Assembly: GCA_001871905.1 (NCBI GenBank)
Contig: MNUG01000016.1
Coordinates: 1-45,260 of the forward strand
DNA length: 45,260 bases
Direction: 5' to 3'
Origin: Alphaproteobacteria bacterium CG1_02_46_17
GTDB lineage: Bacteria > Pseudomonadota > Alphaproteobacteria > Micavibrionales > Micavibrionaceae
The notes under the pieces are model-generated. The model was not told the origin of the DNA and searched no databases. It worked only from the letters and a program-made list of their open reading frames with translations. Position 1 is the stretch's first letter. Each line of letters starts with the position of its first letter. A program made the position numbers and the translations under genes. Positions 8,341-17,547 of this stretch are shown piece after piece.

Positions 8341-9327
8341 ATGATGAAACAAAATTTAAAAACTATTTTATTTCTTTTGGTAGTGCCTTTTCTGCTGTCA
8401 GCTTGTACTGAGATCGAGCTGGGGTCACATTTATATAAGACATGGGGCAGTGACATTCCTCAACCAGTCGAGACAGCCGCTTCGAAATCCAGTGGAACAT
8501 TCAAAGTTGGAAAACCATACACCATAGCAGGGCGTACCTATTATCCGAAAGAGACCTATAATTATACGGAAAGCGGCATTGCGTCCTGGTATGGCCCTGG
8601 TTTTCACGGAAAGAAAACTGCGAGTGGGGAAACCTATTCCCAATATGAAATGACTGCGGCACACAGGACTTTGCAAATGCCGTCCTTGGTGCGCGTTACA
8701 AACCTATCTAACGGAAAATCAGTTGTGGTGCGTGTCAATGACCGTGGGCCCTTTGCGAAAGGACGCATTATTGATGTGTCCGAAAGGGCAGCAGGTCTTT
8801 TGAATATGAAGGGGGCAGGGACGGCCAAGGTGAGTTTGGAGCTTTTGGCGGATGAAAGTCGCGCTTTGGCTCAAGTTGCCAGAAGTGGGAAATCTACTAA
8901 GGGGGTAGAAGTTGCATATAATGCGACCGGACATTTGCCAAATGGATATAGTCAGGTTTTACACGGGCCAGTTATATCGGATATTCCTATGACAGAGACA
9001 GATATTGCACAGACAGCACAAGCAGAATCTGTTGCCGGACATGTTAAAGATGGGCATTTCTACCCGAACCCTGTTGTTAAACAGCAACCTGTCGTTGCCA
9101 GCAATATCTATATTCAGGCAGGCGCCTTTGGAGTCGAGAGTAATGCACAGAATCTGGCGGTTAGAATGGCATCTATTGCGCCAAGCAAGGTTGAACCTGT
9201 AACATTTAATGGCCGTACTTTATATAAAGTACGGCTAGGCCCCCTTGACAGCGTCCGCTCAGCAGATAGTGTTCTTTCCAAGGTTTTGGCCAGCGGTCAG
9301 TCCGATGCCATCATAGTCGTTCAATAA
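8341..9327 (+). CDS. rlpA: RlpA septal-ring lytic transglycosylase, lipoprotein with SPOR domain
   Basis: This 328-aa lipoprotein acts at the division septum, where RlpA cleaves denuded glycan strands. A signal peptide ends in the lipobox LLSAC, with C22 as the lipidated residue. The double-psi barrel RlpA domain lies at about 78-165, with SWYG (82-85), the AAHRTLQMP stretch and VNDRGPF around D134, a predicted catalytic aspartate. A linker leads to a C-terminal SPOR domain (about 255-328, IYIQAGAF), which binds septal peptidoglycan. The start can be either of two adjacent ATGs (8341 or 8344). It sits 12 bp after the MltB-like gene and 34 bp before the D,D-carboxypeptidase, probably one operon. 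Confidence 0.95.
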   Translation: MMKQNLKTILFLLVVPFLLSACTEIELGSHLYKTWGSDIPQPVETAASKSSGTFKVGKPYTIAGRTYYPKETYNYTESGIASWYGPGFHGKKTASGETYSQYEMTAAHRTLQMPSLVRVTNLSNGKSVVVRVNDRGPFAKGRIIDVSERAAGLLNMKGAGTAKVSLELLADESRALAQVARSGKSTKGVEVAYNATGHLPNGYSQVLHGPVISDIPMTETDIAQTAQAESVAGHVKDGHFYPNPVVKQQPVVASNIYIQAGAFGVESNAQNLAVRMASIAPSKVEPVTFNGRTLYKVRLGPLDSVRSADSVLSKVLASGQSDAIIVVQ

Positions 9328-9361
9328 TTGTTCCAACTTCTAATACCAAAAGGCTTTTGCC

Positions 9362-10498
9362 ATGAAATTTCTGCTACCCCTTGTTCTTTTATCTTTGATG
9401 CCTTTTTCTGTTTTTGCTCAGGAAGTACCTAAGCCTGAAATATCGGCAAAACAAGCATATGTCATGGACTTCCAGACTGGAGCAACCTTGTACGACAAAA
9501 ATGGCGAAGAGCGCATGCCCACATCATCCATGTCAAAGGTTCTTACTGCCATTGTGGCAGATGACGCCCTGCGGGATGGAACGGTTACCAAAGAGCAAAT
9601 GGTGACAGTTAGTGAAAAAGCATGGAAGACCGAAGGGTCACGCATGTTTCTGGATATTAATTCACAAGTCAGTATTGATGATTTGATGCATGGAATTATT
9701 ATTCAGTCAGGAAATGATGCTTGTGTGGCTTTAGCGGAGGGTATTGCTGGTTCTACTGCTAATTTTGTCATTATGATGAATAAAAAGGCTGCAGAGATTG
9801 GTATGAAAAATTCCCATTTTATGAACGTAGATGGCTTGCCTGATCCTGAACATTATTCAACTGCGCAGGATTTGGCTTTGATGGCGGCCTACCTGATTAA
9901 AGCCTATCCGGAAGAATATAAATTATATTCCCAAAAAGAATTCACCTATAACAATATCAAACAAGGAAACCGCAATCCTCTTTTGTACAGAAAGATTGGT
10001 GCTGATGGTGTTAAAACCGGACATACCGAAGTTGGTGGATATGGCATGATCGGGTCTGCGGTTGCAGGAGACCGTCGCGTTATTGTTGTGATTAATGGAA
10101 CAGATTCTATGCAAGTGCGTGCAGATGAATCTGCTAAATTGACAGAATGGGCATTGACCTCTTTCAAAAATATCAATCTGATTGATAAGGGGGCAATGAT
10201 GGCTGAGGCCTCTGTCGTGCTGAGCGATACGCGGAAAATGAAATTACTGTCTTCGGAGAGTTATCTTGCGACAGTGCCTTCTTTCAGCAAGGATGCGGGC
10301 AAGGTGATTGTAACATATAAATCGCCGTTGGTTGCTCCGATCAAGCAGGGGGATGTATTGGGTACTGCCAGCTTTGCTTTGCCTGATGGAAGTATGAAGG
10401 AAGTTCCTTTGGTTGCTGCGAACGACGCCGAGCAATCCTCCTTCTTCAAAAGACTATTTGAAAAATTGATGATTTTGGCGGTGGGAGTTCCCGAATAA
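9362..10498 (+). CDS. dacA: D-alanyl-D-alanine carboxypeptidase (penicillin-binding protein 5/6 family)
   Basis: This 378-aa S11 peptidase removes the terminal D-alanine of peptidoglycan pentapeptides and is a penicillin target. A signal peptide (1-20, cleavage after FAQ or nearby) is followed by the catalytic domain. All three active-site motifs are present: S56-M-S-K59, S116-G-N118 and K218-T-G220. The C-terminal part (about 275-355) is the PBP5-type beta domain, and the last 20 residues (FFKRLFEKLMILAV) form an amphipathic helix that would anchor it to the inner membrane. It follows rlpA and stops 4 bp before tmk. It could equally be called dacC or dacF; the paralogue letter cannot be settled. 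Confidence 0.93.
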   Translation: MKFLLPLVLLSLMPFSVFAQEVPKPEISAKQAYVMDFQTGATLYDKNGEERMPTSSMSKVLTAIVADDALRDGTVTKEQMVTVSEKAWKTEGSRMFLDINSQVSIDDLMHGIIIQSGNDACVALAEGIAGSTANFVIMMNKKAAEIGMKNSHFMNVDGLPDPEHYSTAQDLALMAAYLIKAYPEEYKLYSQKEFTYNNIKQGNRNPLLYRKIGADGVKTGHTEVGGYGMIGSAVAGDRRVIVVINGTDSMQVRADESAKLTEWALTSFKNINLIDKGAMMAEASVVLSDTRKMKLLSSESYLATVPSFSKDAGKVIVTYKSPLVAPIKQGDVLGTASFALPDGSMKEVPLVAANDAEQSSFFKRLFEKLMILAVGVPE

Positions 10499-10502
10499 GG
10501 TC

Positions 10503-11168
10503 ATGCATGGATTATTCATTACCCTAGAAGGCGGTGAAGGGGCTGGTAAAACCACCCAATGCCGTAAGATCAAAGAGTTTTTTGAATCCTCTGGGTATGA
10601 AGTTGTTTTGACGCGCGAGCCGGGAGGAACACCAGAAGCTGAAAAAATTAGAAATCTTTTGGTACAGCGTGATGGTGGAAACTGGACTCCAACTGCGGAA
10701 TGTTTGTTGTTCTTTGCTGCTCGCCAGATGCATGTCGAGACATTGATCAAACCAGCTATTGCCGCAGGAAAAGTGGTTATTTCTGATCGTTTCACAGACT
10801 CAACTGTTGCTTATCAGGGATATGGGCACGGGTTTGATCTGGATACAATCCGACAGATCGAACAAATCGCGTTAGCTGGATTCAAGCCTGATTTAACTTT
10901 TCTGCTGGATTTGCCAGTTGAAGATGGGTTGAGCCGTTCTTTGAAACAGAAAGATATAGCGATCGGCAATGAAAGTACCGAAGACCGTTTTGAAAAGCTG
11001 GATAAATCTTTTCACGAAAAATTGCGCCGAGGGTTTCTAACCATTGCTAGAGAGTATCCCGTGCGCGTCAAAGTTATTGATGCGTCGATTGATCCAGATA
11101 ATGTTTTCGCCCAAATTAAAATTCACCTTCAAGAGAAGATGGAGAAAGTTGGCCGGAATGTTATTTGA
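10503..11168 (+). CDS. tmk: Thymidylate kinase
   Basis: This 221-aa enzyme phosphorylates dTMP to dTDP. The P-loop GGEGAGKTT lies at 10-18, the DR motif at SDRFTDSTVAYQG, and the lid region follows near 140-155. Length fits bacterial Tmk. The ATG is 4 bp after the carboxypeptidase stop codon, and the 3' end overlaps holB by 11 bp. The order dacA-tmk-holB-metG-tatD is common in alphaproteobacteria. Confidence 0.96.
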   Translation: MHGLFITLEGGEGAGKTTQCRKIKEFFESSGYEVVLTREPGGTPEAEKIRNLLVQRDGGNWTPTAECLLFFAARQMHVETLIKPAIAAGKVVISDRFTDSTVAYQGYGHGFDLDTIRQIEQIALAGFKPDLTFLLDLPVEDGLSRSLKQKDIAIGNESTEDRFEKLDKSFHEKLRRGFLTIAREYPVRVKVIDASIDPDNVFAQIKIHLQEKMEKVGRNVI

Positions 11169-12279
11169 TGATATTGACCAAGATGATGAACTGTTCGACG
11201 AATTCGAGGTAGGATTGATTGATGAGGAACCTACTGTTCCCGGGATGCCAGATATTCCTTCTCCACGCGGGACTGAAAATTTAATCGGGCATGAGTTTGT
11301 TGAAAAGAAATTATTGCAGATGCTTGATATGGGGAGATTTCCCCATGGCTTGATTTTCTCTGGGCCATCCGGAATGGGCAAGAGTGTGATGGCATATCGT
11401 CTGACACGGTTCTTATTTTCCGAGAAAGATCGTGCTCCGGATATGTTTGGTACACCTGAACCTGCTACCTCTTTGTATGTCGGGCAGGGTCACTCAATTT
11501 TTGGAAAAGTTTTTGGTGGTGGGCATCCCGATTTATTGACGCTTGGCCGACCTATTGATGAGGGAACTGGTCGCATTAAGGCCAGTGTGCCGGTTGAAGA
11601 AATACGCAAGATCGCCCCGTTTATGCGTCGAACTGCCTCTGTTGAAGGGGGGTGGCGAATTGTGATTGTGGATGATGCTGATACGATGACAAGATCTTCG
11701 CAAAACTCGTTACTTAAGATTTTGGAAGAACCTCCTGAGAAGGCACTATTGATTTTGATTACGCACAGAGCGGGGGCTTTGCTGCCGACTGTCTATTCAA
11801 GATGTGTTCATTTGCCGTTTCAGCCTTTGCAAGATGATGATATCGCCAAAGTTCTTGAGGGTAGGGTTAATGCCGCAGACATTCCTTTGGTTGTTGCTAT
11901 GGCGGAGGGGTCTTTGGGGCGTGCTTTGGAGTATGGAAGGGCAGAGCATCTGGAGATGATGCGGGATGCTTTGGCCTATTTTGAAGACTGGCCGAGTTTC
12001 AGATGGACGGATATTCAATCCTTTTCCGAAGTATTTGGAAATAAGGGAAATGATGATGCCCAAAGAGTATTCAGAGAGACTTTGCTTTGGGTGGCTTCCT
12101 CCCTTATCAGGGGAGAGGCCTTTGAAGTTCCTTGGCTTGAGGCTATGAATGCCCGTTTGGATGTCGAGACAAAATTGGCGATCTATGACCAATTATCGGC
12201 CCATTTCGACCGCTGCGTTTACGGCAATCTCGATAAGCGCTTTATGATTATGGGCGCGTTTATGGCTTTCGAAGTCTAA
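11158..12279 (+). CDS. holB: DNA polymerase III delta' subunit
   Basis: This 373-aa AAA+ protein is the delta' subunit of the clamp loader. The P-loop GPSGMGKS is at 69-76, the Walker B-like IVIVDDADTM and sensor segment near 170-190, and the SRC motif (VYSRCVHLPF) at about 218-227. The zinc-binding cysteines of gamma/tau are not obvious. The first 35 residues are an acidic extension (DDIDQDDELFDEFE) upstream of the conserved core. I chose the ATG at 11158, which overlaps tmk by 11 bp; the longer frame from 11044 would run in tmk and has basic, non-homologous sequence. Confidence 0.92.
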   Translation: MLFDDIDQDDELFDEFEVGLIDEEPTVPGMPDIPSPRGTENLIGHEFVEKKLLQMLDMGRFPHGLIFSGPSGMGKSVMAYRLTRFLFSEKDRAPDMFGTPEPATSLYVGQGHSIFGKVFGGGHPDLLTLGRPIDEGTGRIKASVPVEEIRKIAPFMRRTASVEGGWRIVIVDDADTMTRSSQNSLLKILEEPPEKALLILITHRAGALLPTVYSRCVHLPFQPLQDDDIAKVLEGRVNAADIPLVVAMAEGSLGRALEYGRAEHLEMMRDALAYFEDWPSFRWTDIQSFSEVFGNKGNDDAQRVFRETLLWVASSLIRGEAFEVPWLEAMNARLDVETKLAIYDQLSAHFDRCVYGNLDKRFMIMGAFMAFEV

Positions 12280-12391
12280 TTTAACCTCCTCCCCCTGATT
12301 TCTGCGGGATCCTGTGTCTTTTTGAACTTTATGTTCTTTGATTTTGTGTTACAAGCTTATGTAAGACTATTCCCAGATAAATGAGAAAATT

Positions 12392-13948
12392 ATGCCTGAA
12401 TCAAAAGATAAATATTACGTCACAACGCCCATATACTATGTTAATGATAAACCCCATTTGGGGCATACATATACAACGATTGCCTGTGATGTATTGGCAC
12501 GTTTCAAAAGGTTGGACGGGTATGATGTCAAGTTTTTGACCGGCACAGATGAACATGGCTTGAAAGTCAAACAATCGGCTGAGAAAGCGGGCATTTCTCC
12601 GCAGGAATTTACCGATCAGGTATCTCAGAATTTTCGTGATCTTTGCGGTTTGATGAATTTCTCTAACGATGATTTTATTCGTACGACTGAAGAACGCCAC
12701 ATTAAGGCGTGCCAGCATCTTTGGAAGGTTCTGGAAGAGCGTGGGGAAATTTATCTTGATAAATATGCCGGATGGTACGCCGTTCGTGATGAAGCCTATT
12801 ATCAGGAAGATGAATTACGCGAAGGGCCAGATGGCAAAAAAATTGCCCCAAGTGGTGCAGAAGTCGAGTGGATGGAGGAGGAAAGTTATTTCTTCCGTTT
12901 ATCTTCTTGGCAAGACAAGCTGTTGGAGTTTTATGAATCTCATCCTGATTTCTGTCTGCCGGAAACCCGCTTTAATGAAGTGAAAAGTTTCGTCAGAAGT
13001 GGTTTGAAAGACCTGTCCGTTTCGCGTACCACCTTTGATTGGGGCGTCCCTGTTCCCGGAAATGATAAACATGTCATGTATGTGTGGATTGATGCCTTGA
13101 CCAATTATATTACCGCGGCGGGATATGGTGTTGATCATGAAATGGGGGGGTATTGGCCTGCTGACCTTCATATGGTCGGAAAAGATATTTTGCGTTTTCA
13201 CGCCGTTTATTGGCCCGCATTCTTGATGGCTGCCGGTATTCAACCTCCAAAACGTGTGTTCGCGCATGGTTGGTGGCTGATCGAAGGTGAAAAAATGTCC
13301 AAGTCGATCGGCAATGTTATCGCTCCGGCTGACTTGATTGAGAGATATGGTGTTGATGCAACGCGTTATTTTGTATTGCGTGAAGTTCCATTTGGCAATG
13401 ACGGGGATTTCGTTCATGCCAATGCAGTAAACCGGATCAACAATGATCTGGCGAATGGTCTTGGAAATTTGGCACAGCGAACCTTGTCATTCATATACAA
13501 AAATTGTGAGGGGAAAATCCCTGCTCCTGCGGAATTGACTGAAAATGATACTGCCTTACTTGCCAAAGTTTATGATGAGATGTTGCCCACTGTCCGGCGC
13601 GAGCTTGATCAGCAACGTTTTCACAAAGCCCTTGATGCCATTTGGGAAGTTGTGAATGCCTCCAATGTTTATATTGATATAGAGGCACCTTGGGCGCTTA
13701 AGAAAACCGATACTGTCCGCATGGGAACGGTTTTGTATGTTTTGTGTGAAGCTATTCGCTGCCTGTCGATCATCGTTCAGCCTGTGATGCCAGAATCAGG
13801 CAAGGCGCTTTTGGATTTGTTTATTCTTCCCGAAGAAAAACGTTGTTTCCAATCGATTAGCCGAGACGCTGCACTTAAAGGTGGAGAAGGAATCCCCCAG
13901 CCACAAGGTGTTTTTCCGAGGCTGCAATTGGAAGAAAAGGCGGCATAG
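12392..13948 (+). CDS. metG: Methionyl-tRNA synthetase
   Basis: This 518-aa class I synthetase charges tRNA-Met. The HIGH-type motif is H22-L-G-H25 and the KMSKS loop is at 301-305. The knuckle region (WYAVRDEAYY, about 128-137) lacks the metal-binding cysteines of the E. coli type, so it belongs to the short zinc-free form. No C-terminal dimerisation (Trbp) domain is present, which suits the length. It follows holB after a 112-bp gap that may hold its promoter, and stops 2 bp before the EamA gene. Confidence 0.97.
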   Translation: MPESKDKYYVTTPIYYVNDKPHLGHTYTTIACDVLARFKRLDGYDVKFLTGTDEHGLKVKQSAEKAGISPQEFTDQVSQNFRDLCGLMNFSNDDFIRTTEERHIKACQHLWKVLEERGEIYLDKYAGWYAVRDEAYYQEDELREGPDGKKIAPSGAEVEWMEEESYFFRLSSWQDKLLEFYESHPDFCLPETRFNEVKSFVRSGLKDLSVSRTTFDWGVPVPGNDKHVMYVWIDALTNYITAAGYGVDHEMGGYWPADLHMVGKDILRFHAVYWPAFLMAAGIQPPKRVFAHGWWLIEGEKMSKSIGNVIAPADLIERYGVDATRYFVLREVPFGNDGDFVHANAVNRINNDLANGLGNLAQRTLSFIYKNCEGKIPAPAELTENDTALLAKVYDEMLPTVRRELDQQRFHKALDAIWEVVNASNVYIDIEAPWALKKTDTVRMGTVLYVLCEAIRCLSIIVQPVMPESGKALLDLFILPEEKRCFQSISRDAALKGGEGIPQPQGVFPRLQLEEKAA

Positions 13949-13950
13949 TC

Positions 13951-14394
13951 ATGGAAAGCCTATGGCTGTATTATGCATTTGCAGCGACTGTTTTTTGGGG
14001 CATGAACTGTGCTTTTCTTGAAAAGCTGTTGGAAAAAGGGTTTCCTGTTTCTTTGTTGATGGCGCTTGAAAGCTGCATGGCTTTGCCATTATTCTTGGGA
14101 CTGTCCTACCTTAAGGGGACCGCAAAACAAGGCATTGATATGATGAAGGATAGTACGGAAGTTATCTATCTAGTTCTTGCTGTTTCGGTATCATTTTTAA
14201 CTGCAACATTCTTTATTTTTCACTCTATTCAGGCCAAGAATGCAACCCTCGCAGGATTGATTGAAGTTTCTTATCCCATTTTTACGATCCTTTTTACATG
14301 GCTGTTTTTTAAACAATTCCATTTGAATGTATATTCTGGCGTTGGCGGATTACTTATTTTGGGCGGTATTGCTGTGATTTATATTAAGGGGTAG
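13951..14394 (+). CDS. EamA-type half transporter (single DMT domain)
   Basis: This 147-aa membrane protein has about five segments (7-25, 32-52, 70-90, 95-112 and 122-145) and matches one EamA domain of the drug/metabolite transporter superfamily. Usual EamA proteins carry two such domains, so this one would have to work as a dimer. The substrate is unknown. The ATG lies 2 bp after the metG stop, and the gene ends 3 bp before tatD, so it is co-transcribed with them. In most relatives metG and tatD are direct neighbours, so this gene seems inserted. Confidence 0.8.
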   Translation: MESLWLYYAFAATVFWGMNCAFLEKLLEKGFPVSLLMALESCMALPLFLGLSYLKGTAKQGIDMMKDSTEVIYLVLAVSVSFLTATFFIFHSIQAKNATLAGLIEVSYPIFTILFTWLFFKQFHLNVYSGVGGLLILGGIAVIYIKG

Positions 14395-14397
14395 GAC

Positions 14398-15198
14398 ATG
14401 TGGATTGACAGTCATTGCCATTTGAATCATTCAAAATTCACACCAGAGGGTGGGGTAGGGGAAGCCCTTGCTGCAGCACATGCGGTTGGTGTTGATGGGA
14501 TGCTGTCGATTGATTGTTTAATTCGCGAGGAATTTGACGGGTTATTGCAGCTTGTTAAGCCTTTGGAAAATGTTTGGTGTACGGTTGGTACTCATCCACA
14601 TGATGCCGGACGAGAAGATGAGAAGACGGTTTCTTTGGAAGAATTGATTTCACTGGCAAAGTCTGATGATAAGGTTGTCGGGATTGGTGAATGTGGGCTT
14701 GATTACTATTACAACAAGTCTTCTATCGAGGATCAGCAGGAGTGCTTTAGAAAGCATATCCGAGCTTGCCTTGAGACTGATATGCCAATGATCGTTCATG
14801 CGCGAGATGCAGATGATGACATTATTCGCATCATTCGTGACGAAACTTCGGGTAAGGGAATGCGTGGTGTTATGCACTGCTTTTCGAGTTCGACCAAGAT
14901 GGGGCATGAAGCCATTGATCTCGGATTTCATATCTCTTTTTCTGGTATTTTGACCTTCAAAAAATCAGAAGATCTTCGTGATTTTGCCAAGGATGTTCCT
15001 CTAGATCGATTATTGGTGGAAACAGATTCTCCTTACCTTGCCCCGGAACCTTTCAGAGGGAAAATGAATCACCCAGCCTTGGTAGTTTATACAGGAGAGG
15101 TTTTGGCGAATTTGAAATCTGTTCCAATCCAAGAGATGGCAAAAATTACCTCGGAAAATTTTTTCTCATTATTTAACAAGGCAAAATTGACCGTCTAG
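14398..15198 (+). CDS. TatD family metal-dependent hydrolase
   Basis: This 266-aa protein is a TIM-barrel metal-dependent hydrolase of the TatD/YcfH family; members act as 3'-5' DNA exonucleases or deoxyribonucleases. The metal site is visible as DSHCHLNH (3-10), the glutamate in GIGECGLDYY (about 96-105), HARDADD (about 136), HCFSS (about 160) and ETDSPYLAP (about 207). The length is normal. It lies 3 bp after the EamA gene in the metG operon. Confidence 0.94.
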   Translation: MWIDSHCHLNHSKFTPEGGVGEALAAAHAVGVDGMLSIDCLIREEFDGLLQLVKPLENVWCTVGTHPHDAGREDEKTVSLEELISLAKSDDKVVGIGECGLDYYYNKSSIEDQQECFRKHIRACLETDMPMIVHARDADDDIIRIIRDETSGKGMRGVMHCFSSSTKMGHEAIDLGFHISFSGILTFKKSEDLRDFAKDVPLDRLLVETDSPYLAPEPFRGKMNHPALVVYTGEVLANLKSVPIQEMAKITSENFFSLFNKAKLTV

Positions 15199-15278
15199 TT
15201 TTCTTTGTTTTTAGCCAATTTCAGTTGGCCCATTCCTTGCATGGTATCTGTCTATATTTTCTTGCAAGAGGTATTATT

Positions 15279-15599
15279 ATGACAATCATTAGTACATATT
15301 CTTCGTATGGCTCCAGTAGTGTAGGCGTCTCTACTACGAAGAATGCATCAACAAGTACATCAAAACCTTCCTCTCAAATAAATGATGCAATAACGCAGTT
15401 TCTGGAGTACCAGAAAATGACACCGGAAGAGAAAATGCGTGATGCCATCTTGAAGAAACTTGGTATGACCGAAGAGGACATTGCTGCGCTTTCACCGGAT
15501 GAACGCGCCAAAATCGAAGAAAAAATAAAAGATATGATAAAGGAAGAGATCGAAAATAAAATGGCCGAAAAAGGCATTCTGATTGATCTGAGTAGTTAA
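15279..15599 (+). CDS. Small protein of unknown function (106 aa)
   Basis: I do not recognise this family with certainty. The first 40 residues are rich in serine and threonine and low in complexity (ISTYSSYGSSS). The rest is charged and probably helical (MTPEEKMRDAILKKLGMTEEDIAALSPDERAKIEEKIKD in two stretches, written here only as a pattern of EE, DE and KK). No signal peptide or membrane segment is visible. The ATG at 15279 has an AAGAGG Shine-Dalgarno at 8 nt; an upstream in-frame ATG at 15225 lacks one. It sits between tatD and the metallo-hydrolase, which are usually adjacent in related genomes. Confidence 0.75.
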   Translation: MTIISTYSSYGSSSVGVSTTKNASTSTSKPSSQINDAITQFLEYQKMTPEEKMRDAILKKLGMTEEDIAALSPDERAKIEEKIKDMIKEEIENKMAEKGILIDLSS

Positions 15600-15643
15600 G
15601 AATAGCTCTTGGTCATGCGGGTAGTTGATGATAAATACACTGT

Positions 15644-16459
15644 ATGAGCAATGCGTTTCACGATAATATTATCACGATTTTGGGCTGTGGGGATAGCGCG
15701 GGAGTACCCCGTATTGGCGGAGAGTGGGGGGCCTGTGATCCACTTGAGCAAAAAAATTTGCGCTCACGTCCTTCGTTGTTAGTTCAAAGTAGTACTTCTG
15801 TAATTGCTGTTGATACAGGACCAGATTTTCGTACCCAGTTAACCAAAGAAAAGATTCTTGATTTGAATGGAGTGCTTTTTACGCACGGACACTCCGATCA
15901 TGTAAACGGTATTGACGAATTGCGTTCATACCATCGACGTAATAAGAAATACATGCCGGTTTATACGGACGAGATTACCAGTCAGGAGTTGCTCCATCGT
16001 TTTTCCTATGTATTTAAACAGAAATCCGAGTTCTATCCCGCAGTTGCAGAGATTCATGTTTTAAAGGACTCCGATATGGGGATTGAGCACCATATAAATG
16101 ATATCTCATTTGTTCCATTCGTTCAGGATCATGGGGAAGGTGTCAGGTCATTGGGTTATAGATTTGGTATGGTAGGATATTCAACCGATATGGTTGATCT
16201 GGATGAACGCGCTATTGATGCTCTAAAGGGTATAAAAACATGGATTGTTGATTGCGCCGATTACCACAAGCCAAGCGGATATTTTCATGCGAGTTTCTCA
16301 AATCTTAAAAAATTGAATGAAAAGATTGGTGCTGAAAAGCTTTTCCTGATTCATATGGGCATACATATGGACTACAAAAAAGTTTTATCCGAATGTCCGG
16401 ATGGATACCGTCCGGCTTATGATGGATTGAAAATTAAATCTGATGGGTCGGTTTTGTAA
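15644..16459 (+). CDS. MBL-fold metallo-hydrolase (PhnP-like)
   Basis: This 271-aa protein is a metallo-beta-lactamase fold hydrolase. The metal motif THGHSDHVNGID (about 79-90) is complete, with further ligands expected at QDHGEG, the aspartate in YSTDMVD and HMGIHMD near the C terminus. The start GCGDSAGVPRIGG and the overall layout match the PhnP group, which hydrolyses cyclic phosphodiesters. It commonly follows tatD in alphaproteobacteria, as here. The ATG is 2 bp before queA's upstream partner ends, giving a tight pair with queA. Confidence 0.9.
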   Translation: MSNAFHDNIITILGCGDSAGVPRIGGEWGACDPLEQKNLRSRPSLLVQSSTSVIAVDTGPDFRTQLTKEKILDLNGVLFTHGHSDHVNGIDELRSYHRRNKKYMPVYTDEITSQELLHRFSYVFKQKSEFYPAVAEIHVLKDSDMGIEHHINDISFVPFVQDHGEGVRSLGYRFGMVGYSTDMVDLDERAIDALKGIKTWIVDCADYHKPSGYFHASFSNLKKLNEKIGAEKLFLIHMGIHMDYKKVLSECPDGYRPAYDGLKIKSDGSVL

Positions 16460-16461
16460 TC

Positions 16462-17496
16462 ATGCGTGTTGAAGAGTTTGATTTTAATCTTCCTGAAAAT
16501 CTAATAGCTTTGCGGCCTATCAATCCAAAACACCATGCCAGACAATTGGTTGTCAATCACGGTGAGTTTTCCGAACAGCGGGTATGGGATTTTCCTGATC
16601 ATTTGACCAGCAAAGACTTGATTGTATTTAATGACACCAAGGTTATTCCATCTTATTTATTCGCCAAGCGTGGTGATATGATAACGGAAGTCAATTTGCA
16701 CAAGCGCGTGTCGGCTATTTCCTGGTTGGCTTTTGCAAAAAAAACCAAACGGATGAATGTTGGTGATGTTTTGTCTTTTGGAGATGGACGTTTGAGTGCT
16801 GTCGTTGCAGAAAAGCATGATGGCGGCGAGATTCTTCTGAATTTTGATGTTGACTCTGGCACCGTAGAACATCTTCTGGCCGAGGTTGGGTTGATGCCGC
16901 TGCCTCCATATATTGCCAGTAAACGCGATGTAGATGATGAAGATATCAAAGATTACCAGACCATGTTTGCCCGTCGGGATGGGGCTGTCGCTGCTCCAAC
17001 AGCATCATTACATTTTACGCCCGAACTTATGCAGAAAATTGCTGACCTCGGGATAAGAACCGCCCATGTGACTTTGCATGTTGGTGCAGGAACATTTCTA
17101 CCAGTCAAGGTGGATGACACCAAAGATCATAAAATGCATTCCGAATGGGGCGAAGTTTCGCTTGATGTCGCGAAAATCATTAATGAAACTCATGTCAATG
17201 GTGGACGTGTTGTTGCTGTGGGGACTACGGTTCTTAGGATACTTGAAAGTGCCTGCCATCACGATGGGCATATGCAATATTATTCTGGGGATACATCAAT
17301 CTTTATTACACCTGGGTACCAGTTCAAATGTGTCGATATTCTGATGAGCAACTTTCATCTACCTAAATCGACATTATTTATGTTGGTAAGTGCGTTCTGT
17401 GGATTTGATACAATGAAGAAAGCATATCAGCATGCTATAAATCATGAATTCAGGTTTTATTCTTACGGTGACAGTTGTTTGTTATTTAGGAAATAG
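16462..17496 (+). CDS. queA: S-adenosylmethionine:tRNA ribosyltransferase-isomerase
   Basis: This 344-aa enzyme makes epoxyqueuosine at the wobble base of GUN-anticodon tRNAs, transferring the ribosyl part of S-adenosylmethionine. Family signatures include FDFNLPENLIA at the start, DLIVFNDTKVIP, the PLPPYI segment, APTASLHFT, HVTLHVGAGTF and SNFHLPKSTL. Length is normal. It follows the MBL hydrolase with a 2-bp gap. No tgt gene follows, although the two are often adjacent. Confidence 0.96.
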   Translation: MRVEEFDFNLPENLIALRPINPKHHARQLVVNHGEFSEQRVWDFPDHLTSKDLIVFNDTKVIPSYLFAKRGDMITEVNLHKRVSAISWLAFAKKTKRMNVGDVLSFGDGRLSAVVAEKHDGGEILLNFDVDSGTVEHLLAEVGLMPLPPYIASKRDVDDEDIKDYQTMFARRDGAVAAPTASLHFTPELMQKIADLGIRTAHVTLHVGAGTFLPVKVDDTKDHKMHSEWGEVSLDVAKIINETHVNGGRVVAVGTTVLRILESACHHDGHMQYYSGDTSIFITPGYQFKCVDILMSNFHLPKSTLFMLVSAFCGFDTMKKAYQHAINHEFRFYSYGDSCLLFRK

Positions 17497-17547
17497 TATG
17501 AGTAGTGAATTGGTGAATAATTGTGCAACATTAATTTGGAGTAGCTA

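Noticed and set aside
12899-13417. A 172-codon frame antisense to metG
   Set aside because: It is the reverse reading of a certain gene and has no independent support. The same applies to antisense frames in clpB (26871-27338) and in the P4-type integrase (1378-1809).
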